Positions 34,693-46,728 of a stretch of DNA of 64,000 bases are shown here, in pieces. The first letter of the stretch is position 1. Every line of letters begins with the position of its first letter. The stretch lies in assembly GCA_030765065.1 (NCBI GenBank), contig CM060976.1, forward strand, positions 56,962,539-57,026,538, written 5' to 3'. The notes below the pieces were generated by a model. That model did no database searches. It was not told the origin of the DNA and saw only the letters and a list, made by a program, of their open reading frames with translations. The position numbers were made by a program, and so were the translations under genes. The DNA comes from Deroplatys truncata (lineage: Eukaryota > Arthropoda > Insecta > Mantodea > Mantidae).

Positions 34693-35013
34693 CTAAACTA
34701 AAGATGGATTTGATTCCCCTTGAATAGCCTCTAAAAGTTTGTTTTCCCAGTTTTTCAGGGCTATGGGCCTGTAAATTGTCCGTCGCAGATCAATCTTCAC
34801 ATTTAGGCGACTTTTCACGTTTCTTATTTTCCTCGCTATCTGGTCTTCTGTTAGGCGAAGATTCAGATTTCCTTTTAGCTTTCGTTGCACTTCGGTCATA
34901 GCAGAAGCCTTTTTCGCTTGTTCCGTAGGCAGCTGAGATTTGCTCATTATCTCTTTGTGGCTGGCTAATAAGTTTACAAAAGAAGATACAAACTGATTGC
35001 TTTCTTCAGTCAT
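34693..35013 (-). pseudogene. Harbinger-associated trihelix/Myb-like DNA-binding protein
   Basis: From MTEESNQFVSSFVNLLASHK (a start chosen because upstream residues look non-coding) to LTEDQIARKIRNVKSRLNVK and IALKNWENKLLEAI, 106 residues. The TEDQ(I/V)xxKIxNxKxRL pattern with a basic helix is that of the trihelix/MADF-like accessory protein that PIF/Harbinger elements encode beside the transposase. It faces the transposase tail to tail with about 190 bp between them. The frame is intact here, but conservation of function cannot be judged. Confidence 0.55.
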
Positions 35014-35427
35014 TTCTGATGGATATACTGCCACAAAAATACCTAAACTGAATAGAATGTTTACTGTCGCTCGGAAATGGAGTATTTGCAATCAGGAGGA
35101 CGGGAAACACGAGCCAGAGACTAGCAATCATAGAGCTAAGGCTCAGCACGGAGGGGAAATTTTTATTAATAGCAAATCTGTGACTCCCGACTCCTGCTAC
35201 CGACGACTCGGTTTTGCTACAAGCCATGGATCGCTTTTATAATTATCTGATTGTTTGTGTCTGTATATTTATGAAAATGTATCAAGGATTACAATAAATA
35301 TTAGTTCATCAATGCATTCTGTTATAAGTCTATCTAATATGCTGTATATCTGCAATCAAAAAGGAAGTAATATGAGAAGAAGGTGCTTTGTTGGATTGTT
35401 ATTTTAGCACCACTTTGGGCGTCAATT

Positions 35428-36403
35428 TGAAGTAGTTAGTTGCTGCTACGTATTGAAAGTCAGTTTGTAGATGCTGTATTATATTTCAACTGTTGGGGAG
35501 TCGAATACTTGAAGTAGTTGCAACCGCACGTATAGTGCTCGGTAGGCTTTGCCCCAAATGTACTTTCAGGTGGCCTTTGCCCCAAATTTAAAAAAAATAT
35601 TAACTTTGTAATTTAACTGTTTCTTTAAATATTTATATATTTATGTTTGCCTCGGCTGCGTCAGTATTATTGTTAGAGACACGGATGTCTTGGCAGGGCG
35701 TGATGCGACAAGAATGTAGGCTTACGCAGATTTTAAGTTTTAATTCACTCCTTTTTATTAATCTTGACACAAATTAAATAGAACTTCACTGTATCGAGAA
35801 CTGTGATATTATTTTATTTAATACTTGCACTTTTTAATACGTATACTATTTTTGTCTCACACGAATACTTATTATATTTTTCGAGGACGAATCACGCTTC
35901 CAGTTACAAACACTGTCCACAGGCAACACGTTTGGTTATGAGCACTGTTTGGAGGCAACTGAATTGATTTCAACCGTCTAAACTTGTAAATTTCTGTATT
36001 TCAAGTCTCTGATTGGCTAATCCTCTCCAATAGAATACATTCATTTAACTAAAGCTTTTTCTGGTTATTGATTGGCTATTTTTAAACTGTCTTAAAATTT
36101 ACATTATTGTTGCTCAAATAATGACTAGTAGTATTTAAACTTCCTTACTAATTATTGCCTCAAGGTTACCTCATTGTTAGCAACTTTTAACTTATTATTC
36201 TCACAGCTCCTACATTATTAAATTACGTAATATATTCACATAACATTATTACACATGGATACAACAATATTAGCATATGCAATGACTGTTACATACATTT
36301 TTCAAATTATTACATACACATATTGCTTCAAGGCGGGCTGTTATTGAATTTATATATTATATAATTTGACTGAAGTAATTTAAGTGTTAAAAATATTGCC
36401 TCA
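35428..36403 (-). mobile_element. LTR family X with adjacent primer-binding site
   Basis: On the minus strand it runs from tgaggcaatatttttaacac to aactaactacttca. The bases just inside (35405-35425, read on the minus strand) are ttgacgcccaaagtggtgc, close to the tggcgccc-type primer-binding site of Gypsy-like retrotransposons. This identifies it as a 5' LTR. CCAAT-type motifs (agccaatca) occur twice. Only about 200 bp of internal sequence remains before the Harbinger region. Confidence 0.8.
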
Positions 36404-38404
36404 AATAGGAAATGAAAGAGGTCATACAACATAGGTTCATGTTTATTTTCATATCAAAACGCTGGTCTTACACAGTGGGGAAAAAGCAATGAACCGTACA
36501 ATCTAAGCTACAGTAAATTGTAGCCTAATTGAAGCTCCATAAAAGTTATAACTGTGTGCTTGAAATTTACTTAGCCATAATAGAAATACCATGAATATCT
36601 AACTGGTTTCACAAGCGAAGAAAGCATGAGAGTAGTTTCTCTGTTTTTCTTTTTCAAGCCCAAGCTTGGTCCAGAAATTATTACAACCCGCTTGCACGAA
36701 TCTGAACTCACAACTGTGTTGTATCTCAAAAATCGAGATCAAGACTTACACTCGAAATCAGCGATTTGAAAGTGAAACTAATAGACCGTGAATGATGAAC
36801 CTTCTTTGTGAGAGAAATCTTATCGAAATCTGGACGTTGCTCATGTAAAACTCTGCATTCGTCTACACTTCGATGAAACATTTCAAAGTGACTCTCTAGT
36901 TAAACACCAGGGCTCTTTTAGTATTTTCCCAGCAGAATTCTTTTAAAAGGCACGTTTCATTTAATTCTTTTTAGCTTTGATTTCGTGACCAATACTGAAG
37001 GCCCCAAGCCAAGGCAGTTAATTGGAAAGTCTCTGAAATGTTTGGTAAGGTATATCAATTTTGGTTTCTAAACGTTAGCACAGCCACAGGGTACAAAATT
37101 CTACATCGTGCTAAAGGTTTGTAAACACACAGGTAACGAATCTGTTAACCGCAGCTTTTAACAACGTTTGCCTCCCAGTGGAGGGATGAAACTGAATTAA
37201 TGGCAGTCTGTGGGAGCGATTCCCGAGCGAATGTTGTTATGCCAGCTTCTATATCCTCCTCTATAGCAGTAATGAGTACTGCTGATAACACAATACAGAA
37301 TTAGTGCACACAAGAAGCTAATGAGGGATTGTTAAAAACTTGCATGTCTGTCATAACTAAACGTTAAATAATTGAAGTTATATTAGTGCTTTGATGCTTG
37401 CGCTAAATAAAATTTGGAAGCTATCATTTAAATTTCTTTTGGATACCTAACAGATGAACAGCAATTGTTTTCACTGCTTTTTCTCTGACTGTAAACTAAT
37501 TTCCATTCTCAAAATGTTATTCTAACGGTAATAACAAAAACCCATATCATTTGAAAATATTTTGAGACACAAAGATACATTCAATTTTAATTCATATTTT
37601 CAGTGTTTACGATAATAAAGTAGAAATGCTTGTATTTGTAACACAAATTATTCTCTATTTATTTATAAATACATGTGATTTTGCAACTATTTTAAGTTAT
37701 TATTTATTTTAAAGTTCTTAACTGCAATTTACTTGAATTGTTATTTAATTAATGCACTTAAATTGTAATCACTCTCCATGTATGCAACGTATCATGCCTA
37801 GGGTGAATTATTGTCTTATAGTTTCGTTAATTTTTGTTATAAGCATGAAGCATGAAACGATAGTTAGACTACTGCTTTAGTAAATCCTGATTAAGCAAAC
37901 ATGCAGTAACATAACTCTTTGCTTCCTGTTATCAGCTAAATTTCGTTAATTATCTTCACGTGCATTGTACTCGTGTTTAGCATTAAGTGGGTGTTTACAA
38001 TAAATGTTCTGTACCGGCTCATAGTGACCTTGTTTGTTACTTTAACTCAAAATTCGGAGTCAATCATACAAAATCGTAACTACACATACCTTTTGTTAGC
38101 TTGAATAAACTCAGTTTTTAGACGGTTCCTTGCCGTAATCGTTGCACCTTGTGATCCGAGCACGTATTGTGTCTTTATGTTTTGCTCTTTCGAACTTAAT
38201 CTTTTTGTCTCATTTGCGTAGCAGCTTCTAACTTCTTTACTCACATCGGCTTTGTATTGAGAAATACGTGATGTTAAACTCGTTGAACTGTAGTTTTAAA
38301 GGTTGGTTTTATTTGTGTTTGCCATGGAACACACATTCATTCACTCCCACACGCGTACTTCCAAACTCTGCATAGGGTAGTCAATGATTCTATTAAAGAA
38401 AAAT
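36404..38404. other. Unassigned AT-rich sequence
   Basis: About 2 kb without any recognised ORF or repeat. No frame over 60 codons begins here until the flank of the next SINE. Confidence 0.5.
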
Positions 38405-38474
38405 GTCCTTTTCCCGGTCCGGGAATCGGACGCAAGACCTCTAGTTTGAGAAGCCAGAACACTGACCACTCGAG
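38405..38474 (-). mobile_element. Possible tRNA-derived SINE head, another family
   Basis: The minus strand reads ctcgagtggtcagtgttctg gcttctcaaactagaggtct tgcg and tccgattcccggaccgg. This has tRNA-like order (an A-box-like word, a loop region, a B-box-like word) but no intact tRNA fold that I can close. It lies directly against the family A SINE that inserted next to it. Extent to the left, possibly to 38330, is uncertain. Confidence 0.35.
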
Positions 38475-38484
38475 TACAGAGGTA

Positions 38485-39012
38485 CTCGACCGAGCGGGAT
38501 GGCTAAGACGGTTTCGCTGTGGTCCGCATTCGGGATGTCCCGGGATCGATCCCCGGTGACCACCCACTTTAGCCCATAGGTTTTAGTAGTTTCCCCGGGT
38601 CGCCAGGCGAATGCTGGGCTGCTTCATCTTTTACTACGACTCTCCTTCCTCTCATTTCCTGCACCCATTAGCTTCCTTGTCATCTGTTTCAGGGTTGGCG
38701 TTCGGCGCGTTGCGGCTGCGCGGTGGCTTGCGCTCTGTAATGGTTTCTTCCCTGGCGTCGCTGCGGTACCACTCAGTTAGGTCTGTCCTCAGTGTGGGCT
38801 CCGCTTCGGGGGACCCTGGAGTTTGGTGGCTTGTGGGTAGGGACTGTGAGGTGTCGGATGCGTTCTATCTGGAAACGTTAGGGACCCCTTCGTCCCGACC
38901 CGTTCACCCTTCGGGTCTCTCCCATCATTCTTCCTTCCCAGGTGTCCCACTGGCCTGAGTGTGATGCTCTGACCCGGTTCCAGGGGCCCCTCCGTGATAC
39001 TACCTTTACCTT
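38485..39012 (+). mobile_element. tRNA-derived SINE family A copy (ACCTTT-tail subtype)
   Basis: Begins within ctcgaccgagcgggatggct, box B-like gggatcgatccccggtgacc, then gtagtttccccgggtcgcca ggcgaatgctgggc. The 3' half differs from aatcc-tailed copies and ends ggggcccctccgtgatacta cctttacctt. Perfect 10-bp flanks tacagaggta lie at 38475-38484 and 39013-39022. Its 115-codon frame is not a gene. Confidence 0.9.
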
Positions 39013-39022
39013 TACAGAGGTA

Positions 39023-39889
39023 TTTTTAAACATTATTCTCAGCAAATATCAATAGCTAGAGTATCAAACTCTGAGTAAAAACAAATCATTTTGGTACTTT
39101 GATAATAAACCGTAAGTAAATGATGAGATGTTACTGCTGGAATTTATTTTGGAATTTGTTCCCCTTAAACTCGCTTATAAGCTACATCTTTGGTAACATT
39201 AAATGCCAATAATATTGCGCTAAACAGAACTAACCAACTATTTGTGATGCCCTTTTCGTCACTTCAAATGCTGAGCATGTAACCCACTATACCCGAGTCA
39301 GGTTTCTGTGCATCACTCGCAGATTTGAGTATGTAATGTCCCATGTCCATGTATTCTAATGAAGCAACGGATATATGTCCACTTAAGTCCGTTGCTCAAT
39401 TTCCCGGAAACAGAAATGAGAACCAGAACGGGAAAGATGTTAAAACACTGATTTTCAAATGTGAGCATGCGCAACCAACAGAAAGATTTCAGGAGGCCGA
39501 AAACGCCAAAAGGAAAGTTGAAAGAATGTTTCATGTCTCCCCTTTCCGATCATAGCATATTGTGCTATCTTCATTGCAGATATAACTTATTTCATTTTGG
39601 TAAAAATTGATTTTAGATACTGTAAGTTTTGTTTGTTCATTTTTTTATGCAGAGTTCCTTATTACAGTAGTCAACTCTAGTTCCTGTTTTCACAGAACAT
39701 TATGCTCTACTATTTGACTTTATGTATCGGAATTCCTTTCTGTTTTCTCCATCTCACCGCTATTCTTTGTGTTCTGCTTTTGTATATTTATCTAGCCCCA
39801 CAATACAAGCAGGATCGAAAAAAAAAAATGCCCAACGTTTGAAGAAGTTTATTTGTTGTAGGAGTTTGCCCCACCTTCTGGCGCCGATA
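39023..39889. other. Unassigned sequence plus LTR-X internal remnant
   Basis: The 39343-39555 frame (70 codons, plus) has no known motif. The last part, 39870-39889, is the primer-binding-site-like tcggcgccagaaggtgggg (minus strand) belonging to the adjacent LTR. An A-run lies near 39820. Confidence 0.45.
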
Positions 39890-40857
39890 TGAAGAAGGTG
39901 TTTTGTTGGAGTTGTTTGCAGTATAAAAAACCGATTTAAAGTAGGTTGTATTGAAGGAGTTGTATCGTATTTCAACTGTTGGGGAGCCGAACTTGTAGTA
40001 GTTACAACAGCATGTATAGTAAACAGTTTCCGGTAGCCTTCGTCCCAAATGTACTTTCAGATGGCCTTTGCCCCAAGTTTAAAAAATATTAACTTTGTAA
40101 TTAAACTGTTTCTTTAAGTATTAAATAATTATGTTTGCCTCGGCTGCGTCAGTATTATTGTTAGAGACATGGAAGTCTTGGCAGGGCGTGATGCGACAAG
40201 AATGTAGACTTACACAGATTTTAAGTTTTAATTCACTCCTTTTTATTAATCCTTGACAAAAATTAAATACCACTTCACTGATGTCGAGAGCTGTGAGATT
40301 CTTTTATTTAATACTTGCACTTTTTAATACATATTTTCGTCTCACACGAATACGTATTTAATTTCTCGAGGACGCATCATGCATCCGGTTACTATCACTG
40401 TCTGCAGGCAACTGACTAGATTTCAACCGTCTAAACTTGTAAATATCTATATTTCAGGTCTCTGATTGGCTATCCGCACTCCAATAGAATACCTGCATTT
40501 AACTAAAGCTTTTTCTGGTTGTTGATTGGCTATTTTTTATAAAATGTCACTAAGTATATATTAATGCTTCCAAGAATCACAAATAAGATTTAAACTCTCA
40601 AAATCGTTATTGCCTCAAGGTTACCTCATTGTTAGCAACGTTTAACTTATTCTCACAGCTCCTACATTATTAAGTTACGTAATATATTCACATAACATTA
40701 TTACACATGGATACAATAATATAAGCATATGCAATGACAGTTACATACATTTGACAAATTATTACATACACATATTGCTTCAAAGCGGGCTGTTATTGAA
40801 TTTACATATTGTATAATTTGAGTGAAAATCATATTAAGTGTTAAAAATACTGCCTCA
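39890..40857 (-). mobile_element. LTR family X with adjacent primer-binding site
   Basis: On the minus strand it starts tgaggcagtatttttaacac and ends aacaccttcttca. It is followed by tcggcgccagaaggtggggc, the Gypsy-type primer-binding site. The body matches the 35.4-kb copy closely (for example cctcaaggttacctcattgt tagcaac and ctcggctgcgtcagtattat). A 968-bp 5' LTR; the rest of the element is missing or unrecognisable. Confidence 0.82.
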
Positions 40858-41974
40858 CATTTTATAGGCAATAAGTTCAGAATGGGTTTTGAAGATTGGC
40901 AGATGTCAAGTTTGGACTTCTTGCTAGACAGCAATTGCTGGATTGGATGCTATCCTTGCTGGAGCGAGCGGTAATAACTAATGAGCAAAGATGGTGTGTG
41001 GGCTAGCATTGTGGATAGGCAAGGTATTGAGTTATTCTACGATCAAATGTAAAACCACCGAGTGAAATGCCAGACAAACGTTATTAGTCATGGTGCTGAT
41101 TATTTGGATTTTCTGAGAGATGCACGTCGTCTACTTGCGATTTATTTCAAGTGGAACCATTGTGAGTACCGAACCTGCATCACTACAGTCGCAAAGTTGA
41201 GTGCTTTCTTAGAGAAAACTCCCCAATAAAAGCGCTGAGGTCAGACTTAATGGTAATGATCACCTGTTTTGGTGAAAAAACCAAGAAGTGTTGGTCCATT
41301 AGACCAAACTCGCGCCATCCGATTTTCAACTGTTCTGACCACCGAAGAAATTCCTAGTATGCCAAAGTTTCGTTTCAGATGAAGAATTGTATTTCATCAT
41401 GGTACCCAGGAAACGAGCTTATACGTTAGGTGAATATTGTGGCTTCTGGTTGTGGCAACTCTGTAACAATATATGCGGTTATGGCAACATTTTTTGGTGA
41501 CCCTTTAGGTTGGTAGTACGGGCCGGTAATGATGCAATAGGAGTGGGGGTAAACCGGTGGTATTTTGAGTTAGCGTCTAAGACGCTTTTTCTCTTCTAAC
41601 TTAACCAGGGAGCAGTGTAGACCTGTTAGGACAAGACGCTTCATCAAGCAGGAGGTAACATGTATCTTTATTACTTTTGAATATAACTTGCCACCCAAAT
41701 TCATACCATGTAGTTATTTGATGTAGATTATTCCTTCCTTCCTTCTCCACAATGATCTAGGGATATTTTAGTAATTTTCAGGTGTTTTAGGAACTTTGTT
41801 GAGCTCGTCCCGTCGGACCTCGTGTTAGTTAGATATGATTTAAACTCCGGTACCATGCTCTACCCCACGTGATATGTGAAAATATAAGAGGTTACGACAA
41901 TATTCATTTTGGTGCAATGATGGAAAGAATGTCTCAAGAGACTTGGTTTATATTTTGGAAAAGGGGAGAAATCT
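40858..41974. other. Unassigned sequence
   Basis: About 1.1 kb with no frame over 60 codons and no repeat I could match elsewhere in the window. Confidence 0.5.
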
Positions 41975-42812
41975 TATGTATTACATTCACATGACTTTCT
42001 CAATACTGTAACGCACATTAGTGGGCATTCAATTATTCTCAAAAAAATTTATTTTCCTATCTACTTCATTTTAATCGTGATAAACCTTTCCGTAAACAGC
42101 TGCATTACACATTTCGTTATAGTCAAATGTTTAAGAAGTGGACGTTATACGCTGGTCGTAAAATTCTACACTCTCTCCATGACATCGCGAGGAACAACTG
42201 AAAATCGAAAGGAGATAGAAAGAATGGTCTAAGTATTGAACAATTCGAACCATTAGTAACGGATATCTTGAAAACGGGTGTAGCCACAAAAATTTTATTT
42301 ATTTGAAATAAATTGAATGTTTTAAAGACATCTACGTTTTTGTGTAGTATGTTTTCGTCTATCACTTAACGTTTACCGTTAAGCAAAATTATACCTTGTA
42401 CATTTTCTTCCAAATGAAGGTGACTTCATAGTTTATTCCCAGAGAATTCAAGATATAAACTTTATTTTTCATGTAAATATAGTATTTTAATCAAAATCGT
42501 TAAATCCATTTTTCAAAAAATGAAACATTTAGAAAAATATTCCATGTAAAGGGTAATTGGGGGGAGCGATTTTCTTAGAAACCTTCGTGTGGCATCTTTG
42601 GAATATATCAAGTTTGCAATTTATCCGATTCTTCGCTTTAACTTATCCTGTTCACAGGCACATATACAAACTCGCGGATCTTTTTATAAAAATGCTTGTT
42701 TTGGATTCAGGGGGCCTCAGAACATGCAATTTCGGTGAAATCTCGCTATCGAATATTTGGGTGGAATGCAACACCTTCTCTACCTACTATGTAAGTATTA
42801 GAGAAGGTAAAA
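41975..42812 (-). repeat. R1 repeat copy with hairpin module
   Basis: Enters via cattcacatgactttctcaa and exits via the hairpin cttctctacctactatgtaa gtattagagaaggtaaaa. It contains all main R1 blocks, so it is one of the fullest copies. The 80- and 140-codon frames over it derive from the repeat. Confidence 0.8.
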
Positions 42813-43411
42813 GCTATGAGAGCATTCCACTCTCTTTGCATGTCCAGGACATAAAAAAGAATAACGAATTCCCATTTGAGAGAAGTATAAGTATTGGAAA
42901 ATTAAAAAAAATAACAAGAAATATCTCGGAAATGGTTATAAATTGTGTTTGTTTTAATGAGATATATATTTTTTGTTAGTAAAATGTTGTCTGTTGCTTG
43001 TGGTTTACCAGTTATGCAAAATTCATTCTGAACGAAGAGAACTTTTGGGGACATTCCCAGAAAATTAAGATATACATTTTACATGCTATGAAAGTATCTT
43101 AAACATATGGTATTTTAATCAACATCGTTACAACCATTTTGAGAAAATCAAAATTTTCGAGCAATGTTCCATGTAAAGGGTAGTCTGGGCTAGGGAAATT
43201 ATCTCGAAATACTTCGTGTCACATCTTTGAAAGATACCTAGTTTGGTGTTTATCCGATTTTTCGTTTTTGAGTTATGTTGTTCAAACACACACACACACA
43301 CACACACGCAGAGGGCCTCAAAGCATGTATTTTCGGTGGAATTTCGATATCGAATTTTTGGGTGGAATGTAATGCTTCTCCTACTTGCTATAGTGGAGAA
43401 AGTAAAAATGT
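42813..43411 (-). repeat. R1 repeat copy, partial, in tandem with the previous copy
   Basis: Follows the previous copy head to tail, starting at gagcattccactctctttgc and ending gtggagaaagtaaaaatg. The same sub-block arrangement (ctctttgcatgtccaggac, ataacgaattcccatttgag) recurs at 60.2 kb. A CA microsatellite lies at 43284-43309. Confidence 0.75.
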
Positions 43412-44144
43412 AAACTGTAAGCAAACAAATTAAAGTAAATAAATTACTACACCGGTTAAGATGCACGCAATCTGAGAAAATCCATGTTCTAATACAAAAT
43501 ATAAGCGCAAGGAGAAAAGAGAGATACGAAAAACCCCAAAGGCGTTTGAGCGATCAATTTTGAAGAGGCGCGATTAGATCTACGCTCTAAAACTTGTGTA
43601 ATCGATGTTTGCTTTTGTATAAATTTAAAGAGTGGAAGCTCACCAGCTGTTGACGAATTGTTCCTAACGGTGAGAGAGACAAGAGAAACAAGTGCTTCTC
43701 TTGTGATGCTACAAGTTGTCACATTATGGATGTTCTGACGAACATATGATGATACTGAATCTTGCGAGAGAGCAAAACCATGTTCATATTGGACAAACTT
43801 AGGGAACAAATATCAATTAGCGGGTGAGTTCAACATTTCTGCGATATATATTCCGTCAGGTGGAAAAAAGCCAGCTTACATTACGCAACAAGCCAGAACA
43901 GGTACATTAGTGTTACTACATCGTGTGGCGTTTGTAGTCGGTAGCACGGTGTAACTTTGAAGTAGAGGTTTAGTTTATGCAGTACTTCACATCTTTATCC
44001 ACGCCCTTTCAATTAGTAAAATGTCTGACATGTTTTAACAGACAAATATGTTTGGCTGCTACGGAGTTTTGAACTCATCATTTGGAAATCTTTAATCTTA
44101 CTGTTAGGTTAACTGGTGGCTTAGTTAGGAAAGAAAAAGTCTGA
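43412..44144. other. Unassigned sequence with a 106-codon ORF
   Basis: A minus-strand frame at 43489-43809 encodes 106 residues (begins MFPKFVQYEHGFALSQDSVS). I do not recognise it. It lies between two R1 copies, with no promoter or partner visible. Confidence 0.3.
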
Positions 44145-45012
44145 TTTGTTACATTCACAGGGCTTTCCCTACCCTCATCGCTTATTAGTACATATGCAAA
44201 TTTTTAGTACGGAAGTTTATTATCCTATCTGCTTTACTTTAATTGAGCTAAACCTTTGCTGAAATAGCTGCATACATTTCGCTATATATATACAATGGAA
44301 ACATTATATTCAAATATTTTAGAAGTTGACGCCATATGCTGGCTCTAAAACTCCATACTCTTTCCGTATAATCGCGAGAAACAATGAAAATCAACAGGAC
44401 TTGAAAAGAGTGGCTAAATGTTGACGAATTCGAACCATTAATAACAAATATCTGGGGAATGGTTGGTGCCACAAAAAATGTTTTTGAAATAAATGCGTTT
44501 TAAAGAGATGTATAGTTTTTGTATAGTACGTTTTTGTGTATAACGTTTAGCAGCTATACAAGATCATATAAAATTCCTTGTGAACAGAAAAGATTTCACA
44601 GGTTATTCCCATAAAATTCAAACTATACATTTTATTCGTTATACATACACCTTTAATGTTTGGTATTTTAATAAAAATCGTTGGAGCCATTTCTTAGCCA
44701 ATCGAAAATTTCGAAAAATCTTCCATGTAAAGGGTAGTTTGTGGTGGGGGTATTCTTTTGAAAATCTTCGTATTCCATCTATGGAAGCTACTGAACCTAA
44801 TACCAAATTTGGTGTTTATGCGACAATTCTTTTTCAGTTACGTTATTCGCGCGCGCACGCACACACAAGTACTCACACACGCATACATACACACACACCT
44901 TTTTCTAAATTTTTGGGGAGATTCAGGAGACCCGAAAACATATATTTCTGATGAAATCTTGGTATCGAATTTTTGGGTGGAATTTAATACCTTCTCTGCT
45001 TCCTAGGTACAC
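44145..45012 (-). repeat. R1 repeat copy
   Basis: Enters at cattcacagggctttcccta and exits at gaataccttctctgcttccta-type text. It contains gtaaagggtagtttgtggtg and gaatttttgggtggaattta. Frames at 44580-45006 arise from it. Confidence 0.75.
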
Positions 45013-46728
45013 AGAGCGCCAAAGAAAATCTTCGGCGGATTTTGTATCGTTTTCTGCGGTCTTTTGAGGCGTGTACTTCACGTTATCTATCGCAGAGCGC
45101 GGTGGCTTGATAACACAACAATAAGGGGCAAAAGAGGGGAGGTTGGTGACTTTGGTTTTCTTGTGTTCTTTAACCCAAAACATGTTTATTGTCTCAGAAC
45201 CAGTCTGCCGTATACTAGCGAAATTACTCGTGGACATATCGTGGGTATGTGGGAGCTGGTCGCACTGTTACAGCAAATGCAACGAAAAGTGCATAAAAGT
45301 GTTTTATAGTAAATTACTGGATAAAAATATTCCAAGAAAGTGGGTAAGACGGTCTACATTCTCGTCAGAAAGTGGGCACTCCCCGTGAAACATGCGCAGA
45401 TGATGATATTCGTTTACTAAATGCAAATTACTCTTTGGTTTAATTGACTGATCGTGTTTGGAAACTAGAGATAGATATGCATATGGTTTACCGAATATGA
45501 CATACTTATTATGGCAATAAAATTGGGTTATATTTTTGTCTATATTCCTAATATATTACTATGATGAGCAATATGTTATTAACCAATTAGAGTTTGAATT
45601 AGAGGGAAAACATTATGCTTTATTCATTTATTTATTTATTGTTTAGTTACGTTTGCTTCTATGCAACAACAGGCATTGATATTACTGTGGGAATACAATT
45701 CTGTTTATTTTTATTATAGAATGCTGCCTTGCTATGTATTTCATGAATACCATTCAAGCTTTAATTTGCACCCCCTGAAAATCTCACACTACACATTCTA
45801 CATTTCGCTAACCTGGGCGCTCATCAAGTTTTCCCCTTAGCTTTTAACCCTTTCAAAGGCATGTCTTGCACTAGCCGATAAGGTATGGTCTACCAATAAC
45901 GATAAGAGGTCTGTATGACAAACTAAATGCACTCACTCTACCTCCTTCTCTTTTAGCCAATACGATCGCGAGCGTAAACGTATATTTCTTTCTACGCCAA
46001 TTTGTAACCTTTGTTATGGTTATTGTGTAACTATTTAGCAGAAGGACTGGCGCACCCTTGCACCGTGGCCTAAAGGAACCAATCAAATGGCGATGGCTTA
46101 GTAAGGCCACTACAACGATAAATAATGTCAGATAGGCGCGAGGTGCAGTGAGGTTTCCTTTGGCGCTCTTTGTACGTGGTAGAGAAAGTAAAGCGTTTTT
46201 CCTCCAGGTGGGACTCCCCACCCCATACAAGTTCATATAAACACTCGCCTGGCTAAAACACTAACGAATAGACTGTGGGTCTAAGCATTTAACCAGAAAG
46301 TTTCCATGGTTTCTTTTCCGTTAACTTATCCAATTCTGCATAACAGTCACTAGGCGAATTGATAAAGTCATTTGATGAAAAGTTATTCACAAGTCAAGGT
46401 TTTAGGTTTTAAAGTAGAAATAAAGTACGAGAAAGAGGCTGGATGGGAAATCAATTCCAAGTTTATTATTTATAATTTTTAGGCGTCGCAGCTGCCATGC
46501 ATGGGAACGTGAGTTTTCTTGGTGGAAAACTTGTCAATCTTCATGGAACTGCTTACAGTACCTTCCCAAACGGGCCAAAAATGATGCGTAATGTGCTTCA
46601 AGTATGACAAGTTTTGCCATTTTCTAGGAAGGCTAAGAAAAGTAAGACATAGCGCGTATCACTTTTCCGGCTAAGAACATAGTGATTGGTATATTAATAG
46701 GGCTTTCACCAGCTTTTTTTTACAGTTT
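45013..46728. other. Unassigned sequence
   Basis: No gene recognised. A 121-codon minus frame (45871-46236) has no known motif. The stretch at 46175-46240 contains gtggtagagaaagtaaa, which resembles the R1 end word, and tcatataaacactcgcc, which could be a TATA-like site; neither is supported by anything else. Confidence 0.35.

Larger units (their letters stand above)
32545..35200 (+). mobile_element. PIF/Harbinger DNA transposon, decayed
   Basis: Holds the two genes typical of PIF/Harbinger: a transposase on the plus strand and a trihelix/Myb-like protein on the minus strand, converging. Candidate ends are tattaataaaacgg on the left (about 32702, with similar words at 32548 and 32610) and, inverted, tattaataaaaattt on the right (about 35160). 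The word (c)atgactt follows the left copies. Boundaries are approximate and no 3-bp target duplication was fixed. A solo LTR sits inside. Confidence 0.65.

Noticed and set aside
42557-42979. 140-codon ORF
   Set aside because: It spans two adjacent R1 copies, and the same frame is broken in the other copies.
45871-46236. 121-codon ORF with a TATA-like site beside it as a host gene
   Set aside because: No family motif, splice site or second exon was recognised; the R1-like word next to it suggests repeat-derived sequence.
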